From contig JAGMWU010000100.1 of assembly GCA_018697195.1 (NCBI GenBank), forward strand, positions 63,950 through 127,949: a stretch of 64,000 bases of DNA. The letters are read 5' to 3'. Position 1 is the first letter of the stretch, and every line of letters starts with the position of its first letter. Under the pieces are notes generated by a model. The model was not told the DNA's origin and ran no database searches. It saw nothing but the letters and a program-made list of their open reading frames with translations. Shown here piece after piece: positions 22,083-34,000 of this stretch. The translations under genes and the position numbers were made by a program. The stretch comes from Certhia americana (lineage: Eukaryota > Chordata > Aves > Passeriformes > Certhiidae).

Positions 22083-25000
22083 TTAATAGCGACCTGAAAG
22101 ACAAAAATCCAACAGTCAGACTTTGATTGAGAGATTTCTGCCTAAATCCCTAAATCCTCTGACTCTCCTCAAACCTGCATCAGATGTGAGCCTGATGTCC
22201 TAGAGATAGCCAAACTCCCAAACTCCTGTTTTAACAGAGTGCTGGAGGAACAAACAGATCTCCAACTCAAAACAAGGGCTGTTATCTCACTTGGTTTTTC
22301 CTAACTAAATATTTGCTCTGTCCTCAAGGTTGCCAGTTGCTCAATGAAGCATTAGAGGAACTGTGGCTCAATAAAATATCCATGCCAAAGTCAATCCTAA
22401 TGGACACGGAAGCTCAAAAGTTCAAGGAATGTGCAATTGACTTTTGAGAGGTAAACTCTGTCAGTGGGCCAGGCCCAGTTAAGGCCAGATTGAATGGGGC
22501 TTGGAGCAACCAGGTCTATGGAAGATGTCCCTGCCCTGGGCAGGGGGTAGAATGGGATGAGCTTTAAGGTCCCTCCCAACCCAAACCATTCCAGGAGTCC
22601 ATGAGTACTTACGAGGTGAGTAGGATCGGGATCTGGACCGGGATCTGTAGCCCCCTCGGCTGTAGTATGGGGACGGTGACCTCCTCCTGTGACAGGGTGA
22701 CACAAACAATCCCTTGGTTAAAACCTGCACAGGTGAGTGGCAGCTGCTTTATGTGGGTAGCTCTAACCCCATCCTGGTCTCAGGAATGCACTTGGGAAAG
22801 CTAACAAGCATGGGAGGCCTGATCAACATTTCTACTGGGTAACAAAGCAAAGATTTGTATTCTTTTTTGTTACCAGGTTTTGTACCAGCATTATTTTTGA
22901 CTAACATAACAAATACAAGCTCTTGCACTCACAATCTGCTTTCATGTGAATTTAGCCTGCAGCCAGGAGCATCCCACACAAGCAGGGTAAGCCAAATCCA
23001 CCTTCACTTTTAATCTGAATTACCTGCCCAAGGTGAAGATTTCCTTGACTTGCAGTCAGTGCTGTAGCCAGGCACCCCCAAACCCCTCCAATCCAGGCAC
23101 TCCCAAGTTTTGTGTTTCCCTGCCCAATTGCACTGATCCAAGCACACACCTGTAAAACTGATCCCTGTCCTGAACAGCTCTCCAGCCTCCTCCTCCGCCG
23201 CCACCTCCTCCTCTGTGAAAACAAAAACAGAATGACTTTTAGGAATTTTAAAAATAAACAAAAACTTCACTGTACAAAACTCCCCCATCATCAAAGTATG
23301 AAAATTAAGTGAAGATAAGACAACATTAGCTCCTACACTGGATGATGCTGAATTACTTCGTTTAACATTGATTTTTAAACACTTACATACTCAAGGAAAA
23401 CCCTTTCACTTATTACTTTCAAATACTAAAATCAACGCACTATCCTGAGGAAAAATATTGATTCCACAGTGGAGGCTGGGAAAACCCTCCCATTGTGACA
23501 TTTTAACACTTTAGAGTCCTATTTAAACAAGAACTGTGATGAGTATGTGTTCTTACAGAGAACAGAAACAACACCTTATAGCATTGAGTGGCTGGACTGG
23601 AACCTCTTCAGATTCAGATCAGCAAAGCTTTACCAGGAGACTAAATCAAGCTTGAAGTCTTCCCCAGTTGTTTTTGGGGGCTTGCTTTTATTAAAGGTTA
23701 TTCCCTTAGTTACAGACACTTCTTCTGGCAAAATTAAGCCTCCCACAGTAACGAGGAGAAACTGAAGTTTTAACAGGACAATTCCCATCTGACACTGCAC
23801 TTCCCTTTAGGCTTTATTTTCACAGAGGGCAGGGAATGCAAAGGAATTGTTACCAATGGAATTTTTAGGGTGGGGTATGCAATGCTCCACTGCATCTTGA
23901 ACAATTCCAACTTTTCCATCCTCAGGGAAGCACTCACAACAGCAACTTCTTTCTCCCTCAACTAACCCTTGTCTGCAGCAGGGGAAAGTAGCAGACCGTG
24001 ACATTTTTCAAGCAGCCACACATGAGACATTTGTTCACAGAATCCCAGAATGGTTTGGGTTGGAAGGAACCTAAAACACCATCCAGGGCCACCCTGCCAC
24101 CTCACACTAGAACAGGTCACTCTCACTGGCTCTCTTCTGATCCCATCACAACTTCTGGGAACATCCACAAACCTCTGACAGAATGAAAAGGCACCACTTT
24201 AGCACTGAAGACTTGGGCCCATAACATAACTTCAACACAGAATTCTGCAACTGCAGGAATGTTTGGTAGTGCAGACAGAAAAAAATCAACTCTCATCCTT
24301 GTGTTCAACTTTAGTGTCCCAGAAATTGTGAAGATTTTGCAGGGACAAGGAGTTTGCTGGAAAAAACCCCAATTTATCACCAAAACCAAGTGCACCCCAA
24401 CCACGATTACACACACATCCAACCTGACAAGGGGTGTTAAAAAAGCCTTTTAATGCAAATGTCCAATACACAACTGGTCATGCTCCAATCCCAAATCCCT
24501 TATTTTTGGCAACATTTGAGGTGCCATAATTATCAGCAGGAGATACTGGGGATCACTGAATTTTCCCACTTTTTAATCTGTGCTCAAAATGTAAATTGAC
24601 ACTACAATACCAACTCAAATATTCATCTGCACCATTTCAGTGCTAACAGATGAACCAACTAAAGATACTAAACTGAAAATACAAAGAACACACTTTTTTT
24701 CAAAACCTATGCAGATTCAGAAAACATTTTGGACTAAGCCAGGCCACAGGTTAAAACACCATCAAATATTTCTCAGTCCAAGCAATGTGATTTGCACTGA
24801 GAAGTCATTTTGGTGAAGATTTCACAGGAAGATTCCAGAATGACAGCGAGTGCAAAAATATTCTGGAATAGTTATGTAGGATGAACTGCCTAATGCTTGC
24901 ACAGGCAGATGAGAAAGCAGAGTTTAGAAAACAGCAAAATATTCCAAATATGCTCACCTGTATGACCTGCTGTAATAGTCACGGTCATCATAGCCTCTGT

Positions 25001-28000
25001 CATAGCCTCTGTCATAGTAATCTCGTCGCCGTGAGCTGCCACTGCAAGGAGTGAAGGAAATTGCATTTGCTAAGATACAAAGTATTAACTTTGTCTGCAG
25101 TCTGGTAAATCCACACTATTTGAACTAGATTATATTATTACTTCTCATCCTCACAGTTGGAAGACTGAGCACTCCCATTTTCTCGCCAGTGCAGGTGGGA
25201 AGTACTTAAATAATTCTTTTCAAATTGCTTGAACTTTCAGTTATTTTCCTCAACCTTTATAAACCTCAACCTTTTGGTATCACAGGTACACGAGGAATTC
25301 CATTCTGAGACAAGTCTTCATTCACTTTTACCTCTGGAAAAGCTCCTGTTCAATCAACTTTCTGACTAAAATAATCAGAAACCTTTAGTCTCAACACAAC
25401 ATCACCATAACCACAAGCAAGCTGAAAGTCTTGGGAAATGAACTGGGAAAACAATTTACACTGCTGGCAACTGAAAGTCAGAAGTGCAGTGGGTGAACAC
25501 AGCAAACTGCTAATCCCAAATGTTAACTGAGCCACACAGCTCCTCAACCAGTATTTGTTCATTCACTCTTGAAAACCTGAGCCTGCAAAGGACGTGAATA
25601 TTTGGAGGTACACAGGAAAACTACTTAAAATCACTTAGAAGTTGTCAAAATATCTTCCTGTTGATGTCCACGTTACTACTGATGCTCACATCTAATGTTT
25701 TCAGTGTACACCACAGCAGCCATGAACAAGGAAACAACTTGTGCATTAATGTGTAAACACAAAAACCCAGGAAAACCACTCAGAATCAGGTCTCTCAGAG
25801 GAAAAACAGGAGCTTTTGCAGAACAATGAATCCTATCCTGTACTGGTTTGGGGGGGGGAGCAAACCCAAGCAAAACCATGGACAAAACTTACTAAGTGGG
25901 TCTTCCCATGTAGATTCCAGGGGTGGGTGTGTGAGGTCTTTTTGTTATGGAAAAGTCTACCCGGATCCTTCTTCCATCCAGCTCCATTCCATTGGCACGT
26001 TCCTTTGCCTGGGGAGTGACAGAAGAGCATGAGCTACAGGTATGAACTTAACCAATTGTGTTTTGGTTTTTTTTTTTTGTCTGCCAAGTAGCAGGATCTA
26101 CGCATCAAGCTCTAACCCAACATGGAAGCCTTCATGCTAGATGTGGAGAAGACTGGAGTTTATGCAGAATATAAGCCTTGTTCCAGCCCATAAAGGGCAG
26201 TAACAAGGACTGGCATGAGGGTAGGATTCTCTACTGGGTGACTACAGAATTACAGATTCATTCTGCAGCACCTGTAAGCCCAAACTCTTGATTACGAGAT
26301 TGCAGGTATTTTTCAGGTTCAGAGTTTCCCCCGTGACAGAACATGGACCCCAGGAGCTCAGGGCCCAGCAGACGTGGCTCACAGCACACACCCCAACCTA
26401 CTTCCTTGGCATCCTCGACGTTCTCGAAGTAGACGAAGGCGAAGCCTCGGGAGCGCCGCGACTGCTGATCGTACACGATGGAAACGTCAGCAATGGGCCC
26501 ATACTTGGAGAAAACCTCTCGCAGATCTCGTTCTGTAGTGTACAGACTCAGCCCAAACACTCCCAGACAACAGTTTGGATCAGGATTCGCCTGAAGGAAG
26601 GGACACAGATGTTAGAATGAAATTGGGGTTATTTACAGTGCAACGTGACCGTCAGGGCTTCAAGATGAACAACAATAAAGGTGGGGCTGAGATTCGGGTC
26701 CCCTGCTAATAGACAGTAACACATTAAACCTACAGCAACACAACCCCTCTGTGTTTCTCAGGGCACAGAGACGGGTTCTAGGATGCATCCAGAGCCACGA
26801 GTCATCCCTGCCACACGTACCCTGTTCCCAATGTGACGTCTCCGAGTAGACATGGGGGAATGGCTGTGACTGTGCCGTCGGCGGTAGTCCCGACTGTACG
26901 ACCTGCTTCTGGATCTCCTGTGGGAGCGGGACCGGGAGCGGGACCGGGTGTAGTGTCTGCGGGAACTCCTCCTCGATCTAGACCTGAGGGAGAGAAGAGA
27001 AAGGTACAGTGCTGCGGTGTTGAACGTTTCAAAAACCCATCAGATAGTCACAAAAAGCTCGAATAATTGTCTTCCAAAATCCTGCAGTACCACATACCTC
27101 AGCTATAATCCATGGACTCGCTACTCTCACGGACTGCGTGCTAAACCTTTCCTAGCAGATTACTGCAGATGCTCTCGGGGTGTTCCTGCTGCAGTCCAGG
27201 AACTTGCACTTGATCACAGTCAGCTCTTCCTTTAACAAAGCTACCCTGGGTGTGACACACCAGGGCTTAGAATATTCAGTGCTGAGGTAAAAACACGTGG
27301 CGGGGGGGCACTCTCTCAGTGTCTTGGGTGACACTGAGGAGCAAATGCAGTCTTTAAAGTCTGGCAAATGTCCCTGAAACACAGCTGAACCCAATCTGAA
27401 GGAATCAAGCCTGAGCTCACTCATTTACCTGCTGGTATTTCAGCAGTTATTTAGCACTGCTTCTTCAGGAAGATTTACACGTTCACACTCTTTAAGTGCA
27501 TTTATGTAAAGGTGCAACTGCTTACTAATTCTTTTTCCCCAAATATATTTTCTTACATCACGAGCTCTGTGGACGTGAGGGTCTGACTGAAACTCTTCAA
27601 TTCCTTCTCCCAAAGCCTCAGCTTTCCCAACACAACCAAACCTAGAGAGGCTGGGCACTCACATGGGGCTACTACAGCTGATCTTGGTCTGCTGCTGGCT
27701 GCACTGAATAACCTGCACTCCACACCACCCCAAAGAAAAACCCCTGCAAGGCTAACAAATGCAATAAACAGTGTAACAGTCAATGGATGGGAGTCACAAA
27801 TTGCTGATTTTCAGGCTCTGGTGTCTTAAATGTGCCCTTCCTCTGATGCCACAGCAGCACCACCCCACTGGCATGAGGGGAGCTCTGAACCTGAACTGCT
27901 TGTACTCCTGAGCATTTAACAGCTTCTTCCAGGATTTCTCAGCAAGTGTCAGCAGACATCCAATCTACCTCCTCAAAAAACACCTCCAACCTCAGCAGGA

Positions 28001-31000
28001 ATGAGCCAGGGAAGCTCAACTTAAAATGCATATTCATGTCCAGGAGAAATTAATTCAGCATGTCCCATTACAGTACTTCTCACTACGTATTTATTATTAA
28101 AACATTATTTTTGGCAACAAAATTAAAAAAGAGAGAGAACTTCCCTGAAGCTGGGAAAATAGTAAAAAAAAGAGAGAAATTATAATATCAGTTACAAAAA
28201 AAGAAAAAAGCTCTACACATGCACACAGCCACATTTCAACCACTGATGCAGAAAAAAAAAAAATAATTAAGGCAAACACAGAACTCGTATTTCAGATACC
28301 AGAATGGTATGAGCCAAAGATTTTAAAATCAAGTGTATCCACCCCAACTGATAAAAACACCAGGACACAGGTTGGTTCCCAAATCAAAGTTTAATTTACA
28401 AAGCTGGTAACTCAAAAATACATTTGCAACAGAAACTACCAAGAAATATAGAAATTATCACAGAGTTATTTCTCTGGGGAAAGCCAGAGTTCAATGATCT
28501 GCCCGTGACCACATCCCAACGTGTGACAGCACTGAACAGAGATTAAAGTACCTTGTTTCTAAATACGTGCCTCGACACAATTCTGTCCAAATCTACTAAT
28601 CACCACTAACTCTGGCACGTCAATCCATTATTTTCAGCCACAGGCATCTTCAAGACAGCTGTTAAATGCTCAGGAAGCCATGGTAGTTACAAACTTCTAC
28701 TTTTTGGTCATCAGAAATCACCGAGCCAGTTGCCAGGGTATTATTTAAACACTGTTTATTGCAAAAGTAAGATTTGCCAGGTCTCCCATAAATTCTACCT
28801 CTTATATTTGCTTCTTCAGAATCATATACCACCTGTGACTACATTTTTACTCAGTCCTGTGGTTATTCTGCAAGTGGGAAATGTTTTAAGGAGTATGGAA
28901 TCCCTGGATTAAGGGGCAGAAGAATATGCTGGGTGTCCTGACTTTGTTGGTTTTGTACTAAAAGGTTCCCCAAAGGTTATTTTGCAGCCCCCCTGCCCCG
29001 AGGTTTTCAAACCCCAAGTGGATGAAGCCCTGGGAGCAGGGCCCGAGCCCAGGGCTGAGCACCCTGAGCAGGATCTGGGACTGGGCCCCTCCTGAGCTGC
29101 CCCATCATCTCTCACTGCTGGCACTCCCACAGGTCACTCCAATTCCAAATTCTGTGATGGTACTACTCTAACAAGTGTTTATTCATTTTATTCGACACAT
29201 TTCTTACACTACAGGGACTTCCAGGGGCGTGATACAGCACTTGTGCCTGCATGAAACCCAAACCCTCCTTCTTCTGCTGTCAGAGCTTCCCAACTACCTT
29301 CCTTCTCACAAAAGCCTTTCTGTTTGATCCTGCAAGATTTAACACACTATTTGATAGTGTGTTCAGCTGTGGCTGATTGCTGACAGCACAGTATCTTCCT
29401 CCAGCCTCTGGCAATTCATTGCTTGTTCACATAAGCAGCGTGCTGTCAACAGCTCACCTGAAAACCACGCTGCTGAAACCTTTTTTTTTTTAAAGCCTGA
29501 ATGACTACAAATGAATAAAGAAATGATCATCACAATAATTTCTGTAGTCAGCAGTCAACTAGCTACTCTTTCAAGAGAAATTCTGAGCCTGCACACAGCC
29601 TGCTTGGCAGGTGAGTACCAGGAGGGGTAATACAGTGCAACAGGCACCTGGATGTTTGTGCTGCCACGGAACAAATACAATAAGCAAGGTCTCCACAACT
29701 TTTCTGGAGAGCTTGCAGAGCTGTCTAATATTCAAAGCTTCCTAGCCTGTTCATTTTCAAGTTGAATCAACGTATTTAAAATGTCAGGCTATGAAATGCA
29801 CATTTATCTCTGCTGCTTCTTTTCACTACTCCAGGAACATCGCTGCTTCCAGTGAGAAACAGACAAACGTGGCTTCAAATGGGCAATCTGCTGATGCACC
29901 AAACTCTGCTCATGCACAAAAAAAAAATCTAAGTCCTAGAGTTCCTAGTACTCCACGACACAAGTCAATATTCCAAGAGATAAAATGCAGGCAGTTCTGA
30001 AGTGTATCAGCAAGGATACAAACCTACACAGCTGATTTAACTTGGAAGAAGCAGCAAAAATACCTAAATTTATATAACCTGGCTTTCCCAATCCTGAAAC
30101 CACACAAGCCCCTTTGTATTCCACGTCCACAGAAGATCCAGAATTACCTCTGGAAACAGAATTGGCTAAGCTAGGCTACCTCTGACAATCATCTGACTCG
30201 TGAGGAGGAGGAGGAGGAAGAGGTAAAAGAAGCCAACTCACCTGGATTCAGACCTGGATCTAGATTTTGACCTGGAGCGCCTGGAATCCTCCTTAGAGCG
30301 AGATCTTGCAGGGGTGTGCCTCCCCGACTTGCCAGACCCATGAGCACTTCCGCTTCTGGAAGCAGAACGGGATTCCTGCACGCAGATATCGAAAGCCTAA
30401 TTTGTACACAATTCCTTGTTCACCTAGGGGCTGTAAACAAGCTCCAGTGAAATAAATGGTAAATATTCATAGCTATGTGTCCGGGCAGTCGGCATTAGCA
30501 CTGCCTAGATTTTTAAGGAGGTTTTTTTTATTATTTTTTTTTATTTTTTTTTTAATTTTTCCCTGGTAGACACTTCTTTACCCTGCATGTACTTTTGCTA
30601 TTAAACAGATAATGCATGCATGTTTAGCAAAATATACAGGGACACATAAACAGACTAGTAATTACTTAGCGTAGTGCTTTCAGATTCCAGATTACTTCTT
30701 ATCTTAACTTCATTTTTATTCCTTTTCTTCATTCTTCCGTTTCAAATTCTGACTTCTTTCATCTTCCCCACTTCACACAAATTGCTCAATATTCTACAAG
30801 TGGGACTTCTGGTCTGATAATTAGCATGCATTCACTTTCTTTTTTTTCAAATTTCAGCTTCACTTATTCCTGAGCTTCAAATAATTCTCATTTATAAAAC
30901 TTGTCAAATGGCGACTTCCGCATTTTCCTTCTTCAACATTAACCTTAATAGAAAAAGAACAGGATGAAGAATATTTAAGAACTCCAGGATAAAATCTAGT

Positions 31001-34000
31001 GCCAAAACTGAAACTAGAAAAAAAAAAGTGTTGTGGACTTTTTTTACTATAAATGCAGTTCAAGAATTGAATCTACCAAAGCCCTACGATTTTATCAACA
31101 GGTTCAATCAACTCAGTTTAACTTAGCCCTCAGTAGGTGAATTTGCTATTTATGCCTGTATTTAATAGCAAGGACAACTGCATCAACTGAGTACCTACTA
31201 AGGAGCTGTAGCATCAGGAAGCTCCAAGTGATTTGCACTAGCAGGCACACAGTGAGACCAAATCCCCAAGGAGTGAGGTTCTGCTGCAGCCACTGATGCT
31301 GGCTGTGCTTTTGAATGCAGAAAGCACAGCATGCTCGGTCCTTCCAGGAACTCCAATCCTCTCAATTCTGGGGGCCTCCTGCACTTTGGGGAAGGTTTAG
31401 GAGCACACACCCCTCCAGCTGCCTGCACACGTGGCGTTACAGGTGCAGGTTTTGTGTTTGCACAGAAATCTGAATTTCCCGCTGCCCAGAACTGCACTTG
31501 TGCCCCACATTCCAAACTGCTCTGGAGTAACACCCCACCTGCTCTGTTATTTACTGGCAATCTCCTCTGGCAGTGACATGACCTAATTAGCAGTTTCAAC
31601 TTCTGTATTTTTACTTGGCTTTAGTCATATGCCTTAAACACCTGAATACACTAGTAGAAAGTATTGGTCATTTCAAGATATTAGAGAAAATCTAAAATTC
31701 AGCAGAATTATACTTCTTTCTAAAACCAATCCTAATTTTAGTGATGAAGACAGCTCACTAATGACACTGGGTACCAGATTTTTCTCAAAAATCCCGTTGT
31801 ATCTTTCTAACATCTCTTAAACCCCAACACTAACGTAACGGGAATCCTGTGCTAAGCATTCAGAAATTCATTTTTTAACCCAAAATTTAATCACGCCTCG
31901 ACCACTTCCATATAACTTCAAATGTTACCTGTTTAAAATTCCCTACCATACAAGGGAAAGAAACATGGACAGGATAAAGCAGGTTTGCAATTAATCCCAA
32001 GAGCGACAGAAATAGCACAAAGTTGGCCAAGGCCATATTCTCCATGCAGATGTTTAAGGCTTTGTTCTAAACTACAGGTTCCCCATGTACTAACACTGCA
32101 AAGGGCAGGGGGAGTATTAAGGAGCAATTTAAATTACAATTAACGAATTTAACCTAAATCCATTACTACCTTCGAAAGAGAACACTCCACAGAGATGAGT
32201 TCTGAGTTAACATAATAATTTTGCCGTAAGAAGTCTTTGCTATTTAACAAAGTTAGACAAAGCAAGATTGAAGAAGCACTAAAACCCAAACTAAGGTTGC
32301 TTTTCACCTGAGGAAAAATACTTCAATGCACAAAAGATAATCTGGGCTAAACAGAAGGAGCTATGTCCAAATACAGGTGGCTTGAGACCAGAAAGAAAAG
32401 GAGAAATGCAGGATCAGAGGGAAGCACTTGGGAGGATTTTGCCCACAAACACACCCCAAACCCTTTTTCAGAGCTTCTAGAAGTCAAAAAGCTTTGAGGA
32501 AATAAGTAGAGAACAGGTAAGCCTTCACAGATTTGGTACATTTTTCAGGCAATCTCTGCTGTATTTTGTGAAGGTTGATGTGAAATCTGGACACTGAGGA
32601 GCTGAGCAGAAACTTGGGAAGAAAGATAACTATCTACCTAAATCAAAACAATTAAACAGCTGGCCTATTTCCATTCAATTCTGCAATTCAAGTCTCCCAG
32701 TCTTTAAACATCCACTTTTTTTCCAGATCATCTTTCAATCCACCACACTTGACAGGATTATGGCACTTCTTTATTCCAGCCTTAATGGAATTCAATGCAC
32801 CTCACCTGCTCTGGATATCACCAGGACTGGTAATGACCCCCCAAAATTACCAAGTTGCCCCTTTTCCATCCCAAGCCCCAGGAAATCCTCCCTATCTGAA
32901 GTTTCAAGAACCAGGAGCCTGCAGCACTGCAAATTTATTTGACACCCTTGAGGGTTCACATCACTCACTCCCACAGCTCATTTCTCCCATCTGGTTTTGC
33001 TGTTCTTTGTATTTTTTTTCCCTACTCTTCGCTCTTTCACTCTGTGGATTTTAAGTTACTGAAAAATGCCAATGTGTGCTCCTGGCATGACACGGGAAGA
33101 GAAGAAACAACCTCCTTTGCTCTGCCTATCTTCCAGCACTGGTATTCATTAACAATAACCATTTCCTCCCCTCCCCAGCCTTAAATTTGCTAAGCATGAA
33201 TTTAACTTCCCTCCCCAGATCCCTTGGTTTTTATCCTTTTACCACCAGTCCTTCCCCTTCACCAGGCACTTCTGGAATTCACAGGGAAGCCCTGAAGTCC
33301 AGGTTTGTGGATTCCATATGGTTCTTTCCAGACCTTGAGCACATTCAACACAGCCAGGATGATTTTAACAGCTCTAAGCACATTCTCAGAGAGCGTTACA
33401 GCCATGTACTCTGAGCAGGGAAGAGTCCCAAAGCAGGATTATTTGGGGGGGCAGAAGGTAGGAAAGGTTTCTATGGACAGGAGCAGCTGGGAAGTAGGTG
33501 ATGGCCTCAAGTTCTTTGCAGTTCTGAGATCCAGGTTTTCCTCACAGGAATGGAAGTTACAGATTTCAGTCAGTAACGTAAGATACAGAGAAATAAAAGT
33601 AGGAATGTTTTATAATCATATATTCCTATGGAGTTCCACTTGTTTTTCTCAGGAAAGGTGCAGCCTCACCTGACATTACCAGATCTGCAGCCTCTTTATT
33701 CAAGGTGTCACTGTGCTGACTCCACATTCCCCAGCCTCTCCATTACAGAAATTGCCTCTCTTCCCCTGAGGGACACGAGATCACTGCTGGGGGAGCTGAG
33801 GATTCCCTCGAGGGACAGCAGAACCATCCCTTTCCACAGGTTTTCCAACTCCACACAGAAAGAACACGGTGTGTTCTGGAAAATCAGACACCACAGCTTC
33901 CTCCCACCACGGGCCCCGTGGGCTCCTCCAATGCCCCAAACTGGCAGGGAATGAATCCAGCAGCAGCAGAATTATCCTCTAGCAGAAGAATTATATTAAT

